Of a stretch of DNA of 64,000 bases, positions 43,314 to 52,124 are shown one piece after another (position 1 is the first letter of the stretch; each line of letters opens with the position of its first letter). Origin of the DNA: JAWXBT01 sp964523015 (GTDB lineage: Bacteria > Bdellovibrionota_C > UBA2361 > J135); contig CAZFXN010000006.1 in NCBI GenBank assembly GCA_964523015.1, positions 1-64,000 on the forward strand. The letters are read 5' to 3'. Below the pieces are notes generated by a model. It ran no database searches. It was not told the origin of the DNA and saw only the letters and a list, made by a program, of their open reading frames with translations. Both the position numbers and the translations under genes were made by a program.

Positions 43314-43970
43314 ATGCTAGCAACTACACCAAATCAGAGATTTATATCAACAACAACGAGGCAAGAAATTGCCTCCACAGGGCGTCCAACCTGCTATTTC
43401 TGCTTTAGGCCATTTTCCCATTGCCTGTGCCAAGACATTACCCCTTTTAAAGCACATACAAATATATTGATCTTACAGCATCCAAATGAGAGGGGTAAAT
43501 ATTACTCAACAGCAAGACTACTCTTGAAATCTGTTACTAATTCAAAACTTCTTAATGGCGTAGAATTCGATCAGTCAAAGATTATAAATGCAATTTCAAA
43601 TAGCAATCCTTATATACTTTACCCAGATATAACAGCTACGAGCTGTGAAGAGATCTATCTAAATCAAGATTCAACTGTCATTGTACTTGACGGAACCTGG
43701 ATCGAAGCGAGAAAAATTTTGAAAAGAAATCCAATTTTAAGTAATATTCCGAAACTTACTTTTAACTCTACAATTAAATCTAATTATTTAATTAGGAAAC
43801 AACCAAAAGAAAACTATCTAAGTACCATAGAATCAGTAGGTCATCTTTTAAAACTGAATGCGAAATCAAGCGGGCAATGTAGCAAGATATCTCTATATGA
43901 CACCCTCTTTGATACATTCAATCAACTAAATCAACGCCAAGTGGCGTATTTTCCTAGGATGCGTCGGTAA
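43314..43970 (+). CDS. DTW domain protein, tRNA-uridine aminocarboxypropyltransferase
   Basis: 218 residues. The N-terminal cysteine cluster (C27, C30, C37, C39) is the zinc-binding CxxC...CxC found in DTW proteins. ILQHPNERGKYYSTARLL is the SAM-contacting segment and VIVLDGTWIEARKIL contains the DxTW signature. Members transfer the aminocarboxypropyl group of SAM to uridine in the tRNA (acp3U). The start is not marked by a strong ribosome site. The next gene, a prohibitin, lies 75 bases downstream after a small AGCTC/GAGCT hairpin (43971-43986). Confidence 0.88.
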   Translation: MLATTPNQRFISTTTRQEIASTGRPTCYFCFRPFSHCLCQDITPFKAHTNILILQHPNERGKYYSTARLLLKSVTNSKLLNGVEFDQSKIINAISNSNPYILYPDITATSCEEIYLNQDSTVIVLDGTWIEARKILKRNPILSNIPKLTFNSTIKSNYLIRKQPKENYLSTIESVGHLLKLNAKSSGQCSKISLYDTLFDTFNQLNQRQVAYFPRMRR

Positions 43971-44045
43971 AGCTCCGCTAAGAGCTGTTGCCAAAAGGTA
44001 CTTCTGTGCTAAAACAATTTAAGTAAAAATTATAAAAGGGGTCTT

Positions 44046-44954
44046 ATGAGTGGCAATTTAATAAAAGATGCTTTACCAAATATGCGTGGCCAAGAAGGTA
44101 AGGTTTGGATTATCCCTGTTTCGATATTACTCCTTTTAGTATTTTTTAATTCATACGTTATTGTTGAAGCCGGACATATCGGTGTGATTAAAACCTTAGG
44201 TGCAATTAGACAGTTAGCATTACCAGAAGGATTCCATCTAAAAAAACCGTTCATGGATGTGGTTGAGCAGATGGACTTAAGACTTACCAGTGCTCAAGTA
44301 GTTGCTGCCTCTGCATCAAGAGATCTGCAGACAGTACAAACTCAGGTAACGGTCCAATTTTCTCTAAACGGGGATTTCGCACCATTGACTTTCCAGAAAG
44401 TTGGTCAACGTAGCGTGGTTGCCAATACAGTTGTTGGTCCAGCAATTCAGGAATCGGTAAAAGCGATCACTGCTCAATATACAGCTGAGCAGCTTGTAAC
44501 TCAGAGAGCCGAAGTAAAATTAAAGATTCAAGAAGCTATTGAGGACTTTATTGATGTAACTCTCAAGGAAAAAGGATTAGGTCTGGCTCTCCTTATTGCA
44601 AACGTTGCCATTACTGATTTTCAGTTTAGTGATGAATTTAACCGAGCTATTGAACTGAAAGTAAAAGCAGAGCAGGAAGCTCTTCAAGCAAAGAACGAAA
44701 AAATCAGACGGATTACCCAAGCTGAAGCTGCAAATGCAGAGAAGAAACTAGGAGCTGAGGCTGAGGCATTTCAGATTGAAGCAGGATCTAAAGCAAGAGC
44801 AGATGCCATTACTCGTGAGGCAGCAGCTCTTAAAAACAACCCACAACTTATTCAACTTAGAACTGTTGAAAAATGGGATGGCGTATTACCAAGAGTTAAT
44901 GGTGGTAATACTGTGCCAATATTGAATCTAGAAGGTGTGCTCTCTGGCAAATAG
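44046..44954 (+). CDS. SPFH/prohibitin family membrane protein
   Basis: 302 residues: an N-terminal membrane anchor (about 22-38, IIPVSILLLLVFFNSYVIVEAGH), an SPFH domain (GVIKTLGAIRQLALPEGFHLKKPFMDVV) and a long C-terminal coiled coil (KAEQEALQAKNEKIRRITQAEA). Prohibitins form ring- or cage-like complexes that modulate membrane proteases such as FtsH. AAGGGG stands six bases before the ATG. The histone-fold gene begins 28 bases after its stop and is probably cotranscribed, a curious pairing with no obvious functional link. Confidence 0.93.
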   Translation: MSGNLIKDALPNMRGQEGKVWIIPVSILLLLVFFNSYVIVEAGHIGVIKTLGAIRQLALPEGFHLKKPFMDVVEQMDLRLTSAQVVAASASRDLQTVQTQVTVQFSLNGDFAPLTFQKVGQRSVVANTVVGPAIQESVKAITAQYTAEQLVTQRAEVKLKIQEAIEDFIDVTLKEKGLGLALLIANVAITDFQFSDEFNRAIELKVKAEQEALQAKNEKIRRITQAEAANAEKKLGAEAEAFQIEAGSKARADAITREAAALKNNPQLIQLRTVEKWDGVLPRVNGGNTVPILNLEGVLSGK

Positions 44955-44982
44955 TATACTGAATCAGTGTAAGGAATAAGCC

Positions 44983-45522
44983 GTGAGCGAATCTGCGCCT
45001 TGGAAAAAATGTAGTAGCTGTAAAAAAGACATCCTTTATGGTGGCAAGTACTACCTCTGCTCTGTAAGTACCTGCAAACATCCTAGAACTGGTGTCACTT
45101 TCTGCTCAGTAGAGTGCTGGGATGCTCATCTAGGGTATGCAAATCATAGACAGGCCTGGGCTGAGGAAAACAAAGCCCCTAATAACCCAGGTGGTGTGAG
45201 TTCTAATCCAAATCTTCAGTCACCGAGTTCGACAGGAGATCGACAGCCATTTCGCCAGCCAGATCGACAGCCAGTTCGCAAAATTGTTGAAGCACCTAAA
45301 TCACAATCTCTCCCGACTATCTTGACCACAAATATTGAAACAGACACCTTAGTAGTTGTGTCAAAGGTCAAAAAACTTATCTTAGATAAGTCACATATGA
45401 GCACTAGCCAGTGCTTTATCGATGCGCTTACCAAAAAGATAGTTAAAGAGTGTATAACTGGAATTGAAAAGGCCAAAGAAAGCGGCCGAAAAACAGTTAT
45501 GGGGAGGGATATCCTCTTCTAA
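44983..45522 (+). CDS. Zinc-module / bacterial histone-fold fusion protein
   Basis: 179 residues in three parts. Residues 7-50 hold C10-x2-C13, C26-x4-C31 with H33, and C41-x3-C45 with H49, a two-site treble-clef-like zinc module. Residues 66-110 are a low-complexity Pro/Gln/Arg linker with RQP repeats. Residues about 118-179 (LVVVSKVKKLILDKSHMSTSQ... and KAKESGRKTVMGRDIL) match the histone-fold pattern: the GRKTV-x2-RDI end is the direct counterpart of the archaeal GRKTVKAEDI. Bacterial histones with the same end are known in Bdellovibrio and relatives. AAGGA precedes the GTG start at 44983 by seven bases. The end overlaps thiE by four bases, tail to tail. Confidence 0.85.
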   Translation: MSESAPWKKCSSCKKDILYGGKYYLCSVSTCKHPRTGVTFCSVECWDAHLGYANHRQAWAEENKAPNNPGGVSSNPNLQSPSSTGDRQPFRQPDRQPVRKIVEAPKSQSLPTILTTNIETDTLVVVSKVKKLILDKSHMSTSQCFIDALTKKIVKECITGIEKAKESGRKTVMGRDILF

Positions 45523-46097
45523 GAGGAACGTTGAAGCTCACTCATCCAATCCTTAATCTCTTCATCGTTTAGTCTTGTAAGCTCACTAATAACTGCGATT
45601 CCTGCGGCTCCAGTTGAAAAAATATCTTTGGTATGACTTCTACAAATACCCCCTATTGCAAACACAGGAACGGTAGACAGCTTGGCCATCGACTCTAATT
45701 TTGCAAGCCCCGCTGGAGGATACTTGAGAACTTTCGTCTCGGTGCTAAAAACGGGACCAAAGCCAACATAGTCAGGATTAAACTTGATTGCTCTTTCGTA
45801 CTCAGCCTCATTGTGGGTAGAAATTCCTAACTTAATATTTCGCTCTAAAATCTCAGTTGATAAATATTTATCCAGATCCTCTTGTCCTAGATGTACTCCC
45901 CAAGCACCAAGCTTTAAGGCTACCTCTAATGAGTCATTAATTATAATCTTACTTGTACTTTGTGGTAGCTGTTGTAATAGCTCAGCAAGGTCATTATCTA
46001 ACGGATCCTTATTTCTGTACTGAACATACGGAATATTAAGCCCTACATATCGCAACAACTCTTTTTGTGTGCTGGCAATAGCGTAAAGTGCTAACAT
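45519..46097 (-). CDS. thiE: Thiamine-phosphate synthase
   Basis: ThiE couples HMP pyrophosphate and the thiazole phosphate to thiamine phosphate. Visible blocks are YVQYRNKD, the GVHLGQEDL strand, LGISTHNEAEYERAI, PDYVGFGPVFSTETK and VPVFAIGGI. The protein is 192 residues, at the short end for the family, and lies alone among unrelated genes. No TPP riboswitch can fit in the 22 bases before it. It is divergent from the EI24-like gene. Confidence 0.9.
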   Translation of the reverse strand: MLALYAIASTQKELLRYVGLNIPYVQYRNKDPLDNDLAELLQQLPQSTSKIIINDSLEVALKLGAWGVHLGQEDLDKYLSTEILERNIKLGISTHNEAEYERAIKFNPDYVGFGPVFSTETKVLKYPPAGLAKLESMAKLSTVPVFAIGGICRSHTKDIFSTGAAGIAVISELTRLNDEEIKDWMSELQRSS

Positions 46098-46119
46098 TCT
46101 GATTATCTTTTAAATAAAC

Positions 46120-46962
46120 ATGAACATGACAGTAAGCAATTCAGCAACATCATCTTCAACATCATCTTCAACATCATCATCTTCCCTTGCATTAGCGCTT
46201 AAGACACCCTTTACTCTTTTAGGTGCTTTTAGTGAGGTAGTAACCACTCCAATGATGTTACTCTATCTTATCCCTCCATACATCATCGGTGGAGCTACGG
46301 CCTACTTTGTATTCTTTCAAGTAAGTGATTATACCTACCTAACCCTATCAACCTGGCTCATTCCAGGACTTGAATCATGGCCAAGCTGGATCACATTCAT
46401 TATTGTGCATGGAATATCACTCTTTGTGAAGATACTAGCCTGGCTTGTATCCGGAATAATCTCCGCACTGGCTGGCATATTTGCACTCTCTGTCCTGGCT
46501 GGATATTTCGTTGAATGTTTTATCGAGCTAGCTCTTAAGAGACACGATTTACCAAGAGAGATCTCCCCTAGTTTTATTGGCAGCATGATCCGGGGGCTTA
46601 AGGATGAAGCAAAAAAACTGATCCTCCTGTGTCTGCTCGGAATCATTATTTTTATCTCCTCATTTATTCCTATTCTTGCTCCAGTAGCACTATTGCTTGG
46701 TATTTTACTAGTTGGTTTTGAATTATTTGATATCCCACTTATGTTAAGTGGGCTTACGTTTGGAAAACGTCTAAAGCTAATCCTTCGCCGTTTTATTGAG
46801 GTCATGGCCTTAGGGGGGATTTTTGCTTTAGTTGCAGTTATTCCAACTTTACCTATATTGCTTTTACCGCTTGGCTATCTTGCTGCGATAAGAAATATGA
46901 AATACTGGCAAAACTTAACTATCCCTACTCCTACCCCTACTCCTCAAAGTCCTCTTCATTAA
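46120..46962 (+). CDS. EI24/CysZ-like integral membrane protein
   Basis: 280 residues with about six hydrophobic segments (for example LLYLIPPYIIGGATAYFVFF and ALSVLAGYFVE) and the DIPLMLSGLTFGKRLKLILR loop before the last segments, as in EI24/CysZ proteins. CysZ is a sulfate permease, but that role is not proven here. Residues 5-25 are a serine/threonine-rich run (SATSSSTSSSTSSSS) encoded by a tandem repeat of an ACATCATCTTCA unit. The tail (TPTPTPQSPLH) overlaps the 3' end of the next gene, on the other strand, by 26 bases. Confidence 0.7.
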   Translation: MNMTVSNSATSSSTSSSTSSSSLALALKTPFTLLGAFSEVVTTPMMLLYLIPPYIIGGATAYFVFFQVSDYTYLTLSTWLIPGLESWPSWITFIIVHGISLFVKILAWLVSGIISALAGIFALSVLAGYFVECFIELALKRHDLPREISPSFIGSMIRGLKDEAKKLILLCLLGIIIFISSFIPILAPVALLLGILLVGFELFDIPLMLSGLTFGKRLKLILRRFIEVMALGGIFALVAVIPTLPILLLPLGYLAAIRNMKYWQNLTIPTPTPTPQSPLH

Positions 46963-48238
46963 GCGGAACCTCAATCCATTCTCTTTCATATTTTTTAAAG
47001 GATTGCTCGTATTCGTTTAACTCTTTTGTGCTAGCAGCAACAGCTGTTGAATGCTTTCCGGCAATATTGTGTCGCTCGAAAGGATCTTTCTCTAAGTCAA
47101 AATAAAAGTCTTTTTTAGCTTTTGATGAGAGGATTAATTTTTTCCTAGTTTTAATACTAGATTTCATCTCTACAATACTGCCTGCTTTCTGCGTTTTCCA
47201 AAGGTGTGAATAAATTAACCTATCTTGGGGACTCGTATTACTAACCTTTAAAAGTGGAAGTAAGCTATGTCCAGTGACTTCATGCTTTAATTTAAGACCT
47301 GCTAACTCAACCAAAGTTGGAAGGGCATCGATACTTCCAACATAATCCTCTCTTAAGCCGGATTTAAGTTGTCCATCTGGATAATAAACTATAAATGGTA
47401 CATTAGTAACTTCATTATAAAGTGTTTTTCCGTGTCCACCTGCTCCATGCTCTCCAAACTCTTCGCCATGATCCGAGGTAATTAAAATTATAGTATTTTT
47501 ATCCCAACCGAGAGCCTGGTAGATCTCTTTCACTTTTTCGTCAGTAAAACTTACTTCACTCTGATAAGCATATTTTAATCTCTCCATTCCATGCTTGTCT
47601 CCTCCCTTAAACCATTTTTCATGCTCTATATACGGGTGGTGTGGATCCATATACTGAATATAGAGGAAATATCGCTCAGACTTTTTTATCCCAGAAGCCC
47701 AATCTAAGATCGTCTTATTTATGTTATCACCACCTACATTTTGAAACGTGGCAAACTTATCAAACCCTTGAGCAAAACCGGAATCCTCCCTAATGTTGCC
47801 GTTATCAACGGCAGCAAAGGTTGCAAAACCGTTCTCCTTCATTATCTCTGCAATTGTGGTAACTTCTTTAGGGATTGCATTTAACTTTGTTGAAGGGTCT
47901 CGGCCATGAAGCTTTCTAGTTGAGCGACGGCCCATAAGAATGCCATGCTCTAAAGGATAGAGCCCTGTTAAGATAGAAGCAGTTGCTGGGGCTGTCCAAG
48001 AGGATGTTGAAAAGGCATTTTTAAAAACAACGCCCTGCTTGCCTAGCTCAGTCATAAATGGAGCTAAATCACTATGCTCCCCATAGACAGGCAACATATC
48101 AGAACGAAGTGTATCAATTACTAAAAGGATAACATTAGGTTTAGAATCTTTCTTAGTGCATCCTGAAAGAGAGAATCCAACACAAAATAGTACAAGGGAG
48201 AATAATAGGATCTTTCCTACTTTTATTTTGCTTAACAC
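46937..48238 (-). CDS. Sulfatase-superfamily lipoprotein with threonine at the nucleophile position
   Basis: 433 residues with a lipobox LSGC (Cys27), so it is membrane anchored. The alkaline-phosphatase/sulfatase fold is clear: VILLVIDTLRSDML, ILITSDHGEEFGEHG and the C-terminal YFDLEKDPFERHN. At the formylglycine position, SSWTAPATASILTG has a threonine (about T82) and lacks the CxPxR consensus. It is therefore more like phosphodiesterases, phosphoethanolamine transferases or phosphatases than a true sulfatase. The start is a GTG with AAGGG upstream. It follows the ECF sigma gene by 115 bases. Confidence 0.88.
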   Translation of the reverse strand: MLSKIKVGKILLFSLVLFCVGFSLSGCTKKDSKPNVILLVIDTLRSDMLPVYGEHSDLAPFMTELGKQGVVFKNAFSTSSWTAPATASILTGLYPLEHGILMGRRSTRKLHGRDPSTKLNAIPKEVTTIAEIMKENGFATFAAVDNGNIREDSGFAQGFDKFATFQNVGGDNINKTILDWASGIKKSERYFLYIQYMDPHHPYIEHEKWFKGGDKHGMERLKYAYQSEVSFTDEKVKEIYQALGWDKNTIILITSDHGEEFGEHGAGGHGKTLYNEVTNVPFIVYYPDGQLKSGLREDYVGSIDALPTLVELAGLKLKHEVTGHSLLPLLKVSNTSPQDRLIYSHLWKTQKAGSIVEMKSSIKTRKKLILSSKAKKDFYFDLEKDPFERHNIAGKHSTAVAASTKELNEYEQSFKKYEREWIEVPLNEEDFEE

Positions 48239-48353
48239 TAGCCTGCCCTTAAAAATATAATTGAGGAAGGCAGTCTATCAAGTGCCCGTTTCAGGCACAA
48301 TATGGTGAGATCCTTTTAATCCGAGAGCTATTTAAGTATTACCTAAGAACCAA

Positions 48354-48989
48354 TTATCCATGGTCCTGTACATCATCACCATCATGGGTAGTGCGAACAT
48401 GATTAAAGTAAGCTTTTAACCGTCTCTTTAATATAGAGCGGGCACGATGAAGGCGGGATTTAACAGCTGGCATAGTTAACCCTAAGATCTTACTGACCTC
48501 AACATTAGTAAATCCATCAATATCACGAAGGATAAAAACTCCTCGATATTCATCAGGAAGATTCTTTACATTTTTCTCTAAGATAGTTTTGATCTGATTT
48601 CGGTAAGTAACATCAATCGCATTTTCAGTAGTACTCTCGTCACTGGCCCAAGCATCTTTGATCGCTGGATTAACATCTTCAATAAAAATGGTTCTAGAGC
48701 GACGCTTCTTTCTTAGCTTCATGAAGCAGGTGTTAACCGTAACTCTATAGATCCAACTTGAGAAAGCGGATTTACCTTCAAACCTATCTACCTTTCTAAA
48801 AACGGTAGTAAAAACATCCTGCAATACCTCTTCAGCATCTTCTCGATTTTTTGTAAATCGCAAGGCTAGATTAAATACCTTGTGGCTATACCGAGTTAAA
48901 AGTTCTTCAAAGCTAAGTTCATTGCCAGTTAAAAACTGCTCAACTAACTCCACATCCGTCTTTTCACGAGTCTTTGCGCCCTGCTCCAT
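48354..48989 (-). CDS. ECF (RpoE-like) sigma factor
   Basis: About 211 residues from the ATG at 48989; the GGAGG eight bases upstream shows that this, and not an ATG 17 codons earlier, is the start. Region 2 has FNLALRFTKNREDAEEVLQDVFTTVF and FEGKSAFSSWIYRVTVNTCFMKLRKKRR; region 4 has LPDEYRGVFILRDIDGFTNVEVSKILGLTMPAVKSRLHRARSILKRRL. No anti-sigma gene follows. An ACTTCT-N4-AGAAGT dyad lies 19 bases upstream of the start. Its neighbours, the lipoprotein and HtrA, suggest an envelope stress role, which is inference. Confidence 0.93.
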   Translation of the reverse strand: MEQGAKTREKTDVELVEQFLTGNELSFEELLTRYSHKVFNLALRFTKNREDAEEVLQDVFTTVFRKVDRFEGKSAFSSWIYRVTVNTCFMKLRKKRRSRTIFIEDVNPAIKDAWASDESTTENAIDVTYRNQIKTILEKNVKNLPDEYRGVFILRDIDGFTNVEVSKILGLTMPAVKSRLHRARSILKRRLKAYFNHVRTTHDGDDVQDHG

Positions 48990-49007
48990 ACTACAACCTC
49001 CTACAAA

Positions 49008-49023
49008 ACTTCTGCCAAGAAGT
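49008..49023. repeat. ACTTCT-N4-AGAAGT dyad upstream of the ECF sigma gene
   Basis: 16 bases with two 6-bp arms and a 4-base centre GCCA. It lies just before the ribosome site of the ECF sigma gene and shares the ACTTC/GAAGT ends with other palindromes in the window. It could be an operator. Confidence 0.4.
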
Positions 49024-49155
49024 AGGTCAATTCGCTGCATCTAGTTGTGACTTCGAAGCATCAAACCCAATAGCCTACATAGCTCTTCTATAGCTAAAAC
49101 CTTGCCAAGACCTTTGGGCGAAAGGATTCAAGAAAATATCTAATTGTGTCGGTTC

Positions 49156-49185
49156 TTTGACGCCTATTGAGGGCTAAGCGTCAAA
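49156..49185 (-). terminator. Hairpin overlapping the htrA stop codon
   Basis: TTTGACGC (49156-49163) pairs with GCGTCAAA (49178-49185), spanning the htrA TAG. It is a likely weak terminator or mRNA end stabiliser; there is no U-run behind it. Confidence 0.4.
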
Positions 49186-50654
49186 TATAACGTTGTCGAC
49201 TGATCAGACGATCGGGTGTCTATTCTTCGAACAAGTACCATAAATGGCTCTTTTGCACTTATGCTCTTAATCTTCTCATTAAAATCAACCGTATTGGCTA
49301 TGCTTTGTAAGCCAGCACCCCTTAACTGGATCCCCTCAAGGATATCTCCCCTTAAAAACCCTGCCTTCTCAGCTAATGAGCCGGGTTTAACAGCATTAAC
49401 TAGTACGTCCCCTGCTCCTTCAGGAATCTTAAGTACTGCCGCTAAATCCTCGGTTAGATCTTTTAATATTAGACCAAGATTATCGAATTTTTCTTCAACA
49501 TCTACCGGTAATTTGCCTGGATCACCTTTGTCCTCAAGTTGCTCAATCGTAGCATTACTAGTTACAGTTTTACGCTCTCTAATTAATTCAAGTTTAACGG
49601 ATTGGCCAACTTTTGTATTTGCAACAAGTAACGGCAAATCATCATTTTCTTTAACTGGTTTTCCATTGTATGAAACAATAACATCACCAACCTTGAAATC
49701 TGATTTAGATGCTGGGCTCCCTGGTAGAACATGTGAAACAAGCGCACCATAAGGAGTTTTAAGATCCAACACCTTAGCGACATCGGGAGTGACAGGTTGA
49801 ATAATGACTCCCAACCATCCTCGGGTTACTTTACCGACATCTTTTAATTGTCTAATAACACCTTTAGCTAGATTAATTGGAACAGCAAAACCAATTCCAA
49901 TATTAAAACCAGTACCACCAAACTGACTTTTTCCAGGACTAAATATGGCAGTATTGATACCAACAACCTGCCCTTTGGTATTAAAAAGTGGGCCTCCTGA
50001 GCTGCCTGGGTTAATTGAAGCATCTGTCTGAATAAAATGATCATATGGTCCACCACGCGGCACACGGCGAGATTTCGCTGAAACGATACCGGCCGTTACA
50101 GTTTGGCCAAGTTGAAACTGATTACCAATAGCTAAGACCCAATCTCCAACATCTATCGATTCGCTATCTCCTAAGTAGACTGGCTGTAGCTCACGTCCAG
50201 CATCGATCTGAATTAATGCAAGATCAGTTTTTGAATCTACGCCGACAACCTTAGCTGTATATTCCTGTTTATCATCTAAAAGTCGAATTACGATCTTGCC
50301 GGCCTTTTCAATAACATGATTATTAGTAACGATAAGACCATCTTTGTTTATAATAAAACCGGAACCAAGAGATGAAACATCTCCGCCACCCTTAAATTTA
50401 AATGGTAATCCAGGAATTAATTCCTCTCCTTCAGCATTCTCCTCTGCCTTTGATTCAACAGAGATATTTACAACTGAATTACCTAACTCATTAGCAAGCA
50501 CAGCAAAGCTTGGTACTGGAGCAAATTCTTTCTTAAGACCTGGTTGGCCCTCTTGAAAAACACCTTCTTCAGCAATTGCAATTGGGCACAGTGACAATGT
50601 TCCGATAATAAGACTGTATCGGAGTGTTGTTTTAAGTAATCTGAAATTATTCAT
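49164..50654 (-). CDS. HtrA/DegP-like periplasmic serine protease
   Basis: 496 residues. A Sec signal peptide ends near residue 29 (IAIAEEG). The trypsin-like domain has H in IVTNNHVIEKA, D in DSKTDLALIQID and the serine in DASINPGSSGGPLFN. Two PDZ domains follow (GWLGVIIQPVTPDVAKVLDL and LGLILKDLTEDLAAVLKI...). DegP-type enzymes degrade or refold envelope proteins and are commonly induced by ECF sigma factors, which fits the ECF gene immediately downstream. It follows the DUF1844 gene by seven bases. Confidence 0.95.
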   Translation of the reverse strand: MNNFRLLKTTLRYSLIIGTLSLCPIAIAEEGVFQEGQPGLKKEFAPVPSFAVLANELGNSVVNISVESKAEENAEGEELIPGLPFKFKGGGDVSSLGSGFIINKDGLIVTNNHVIEKAGKIVIRLLDDKQEYTAKVVGVDSKTDLALIQIDAGRELQPVYLGDSESIDVGDWVLAIGNQFQLGQTVTAGIVSAKSRRVPRGGPYDHFIQTDASINPGSSGGPLFNTKGQVVGINTAIFSPGKSQFGGTGFNIGIGFAVPINLAKGVIRQLKDVGKVTRGWLGVIIQPVTPDVAKVLDLKTPYGALVSHVLPGSPASKSDFKVGDVIVSYNGKPVKENDDLPLLVANTKVGQSVKLELIRERKTVTSNATIEQLEDKGDPGKLPVDVEEKFDNLGLILKDLTEDLAAVLKIPEGAGDVLVNAVKPGSLAEKAGFLRGDILEGIQLRGAGLQSIANTVDFNEKIKSISAKEPFMVLVRRIDTRSSDQSTTLYLTLSPQ

Positions 50655-50661
50655 AAAGTGA

Positions 50662-51111
50662 TCAACCTTTCTTACCTGCCGAAACTTTAACGAAGGTAAT
50701 CCTTAAATTGTGAAGAATATCCTGTATTAGAGTTGATTCTCTCTGATCAAGATTCCCTTTTGTTTTAGACTCTAACATAGTCAAAATATCGATAGTTTGC
50801 TTGGCTGCCAATATATCCTTTGGAATAGAGACCCCAGCTGGTGGAGCAATCTCTCCAAGTTGCATAAGTGCCTGTGTAGCAAAGGACATAGCAAAACTAC
50901 TGAAATCTATCGCTGGTAGATCTGAGGAACTATCATTTATATTGGCATCGGTCATTTTAGATGAATCCTTTGATCTCTCTGAGTCCTCACCTGTTGACCT
51001 CTCCTTACCTTCAGAATCAAAACGTCGTCGATCAACAATCTTTAATTCCTCTTTCTCTAGTTCCTTTTTCTCTAGTTCCTTTTTCTCCAATTCCTCTTTC
51101 TCACTGTCCAT
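50662..51111 (-). CDS. DUF1844 family protein
   Basis: 149 residues. An N-terminal charged run with five or six EKKELEK-like units (residues 3-24), then an acidic Ser-rich stretch. The DUF1844 domain is residues 65-149: IDFSSFAMSFATQALMQLGEIAPP and ILAAKQTIDILTMLESKTKGNLDQRES. DUF1844 proteins are small cytoplasmic helical proteins of unknown role, typical of deltaproteobacteria and relatives. It heads the htrA operon. Confidence 0.85.
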   Translation of the reverse strand: MDSEKEELEKKELEKKELEKEELKIVDRRRFDSEGKERSTGEDSERSKDSSKMTDANINDSSSDLPAIDFSSFAMSFATQALMQLGEIAPPAGVSIPKDILAAKQTIDILTMLESKTKGNLDQRESTLIQDILHNLRITFVKVSAGKKG

Positions 51112-51243
51112 GATAGTTTCTTATAACTTGTTAAAAAGACATGTCTAACATATCGATTATCTTAGTTTCCTTACCTAAAGATAGTCAATACATTTGTTTA
51201 GAGTTCTTTTTATTGATTTTCATAAGATTTAGTTAGAACAAAG

Positions 51244-52026
51244 ATGATTTTAAAGATCCTTGGCTGTGGCACATCAACAGGGGTACCAATACCAGGGTGC
51301 AACTGTCGAGTCTGCACTTCAGGTAACCCTAAAAATTCACGAACTAGAACTTCCGCCATCCTGATGCTTGATGACGGAAGAGGAATACTAATTGATGCCT
51401 CAACAGATCTTAGGCATCAAGCTCTGCGCTGGAATATAAAAAGAGTAGATGCTGTTCTTTATACTCATAGCCACGCCGATCATATTTTAGGCACAGACGA
51501 TCTAAGATGCTTTAATTTTGTGCATAAAAATATTATCCAATGTTACGGATCAAAAGAAACATTAAATAGAGTCAAAGAATTCTTCAGTTATATATTTGAT
51601 CCAAATCCTAATTATAAAGGTGGCATGTTAGCCCAACTTTCATTAAATGAGATTGATGAAGTAACACCTTTTACAGTATGCAATATTGAAGTAAGGCCTT
51701 TTAAACTTGAGCATGGTGACATCTCAGTTACTGGCTATAGATTTGGGGACGTTGCCTACGCAACTGATTGCAAAGTTATACCTCACTCATCAAAAGAAAC
51801 CTTAAAAGGGCTACGCTACTTAGTGTTAGACGGACTTAGGTTTAAACCTCATTCTACACATATGACCATTGATGAATCAGTCAGCCTTGCTTTAGAGCTA
51901 GGGATTGAAAAAACATATTTAACACATATGACTCATGACCTTGATTATGATGATCTTAAAGACAAGCTACCAGCTGGGATAGAGCCAGCATTTGATGGGC
52001 TAGAGATTCCTGTTGCCCCTTATTAA
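51244..52026 (+). CDS. PhnP-like metallo-beta-lactamase fold hydrolase
   Basis: 260 residues. The N-terminal FLGTGTS-like block is IPGCNCRVC with cysteines, and the metal motif is TYTHSHADHILGTDDLR-like (YTHSHADHILGTDDLRCFN). VDEYLVLD-like metal ligands occur in LVLDGLRF and LTHMTHDLDYD. These are features of PhnP phosphodiesterases of the C-P lyase pathway, but no phn genes are nearby, so it may act on other cyclic nucleotides or RNA-related phosphodiesters. Standing alone between convergent and divergent genes. Confidence 0.88.
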   Translation: MILKILGCGTSTGVPIPGCNCRVCTSGNPKNSRTRTSAILMLDDGRGILIDASTDLRHQALRWNIKRVDAVLYTHSHADHILGTDDLRCFNFVHKNIIQCYGSKETLNRVKEFFSYIFDPNPNYKGGMLAQLSLNEIDEVTPFTVCNIEVRPFKLEHGDISVTGYRFGDVAYATDCKVIPHSSKETLKGLRYLVLDGLRFKPHSTHMTIDESVSLALELGIEKTYLTHMTHDLDYDDLKDKLPAGIEPAFDGLEIPVAPY

Positions 52027-52124
52027 TACCAATTTCTGACCAGCTAGTATTTGTATAAAAAAATCTGATACTTTTAATAATCGTAGCTTGCATGGTTTCC
52101 TAAGGACTGCAAATCTTCGGTCCT

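Noticed and set aside
45098..46119. TPP riboswitch for thiE
   Set aside because: Only 22 bases separate thiE from its divergent neighbour, too little for a riboswitch.
46120..46190. Serine-threonine run of the EI24-like protein as a functional domain
   Set aside because: It is a simple DNA tandem repeat and probably just expanded sequence.
48990..49040. Extended start for the ECF sigma factor
   Set aside because: GGAGG eight bases before the ATG at 48989 marks the start.
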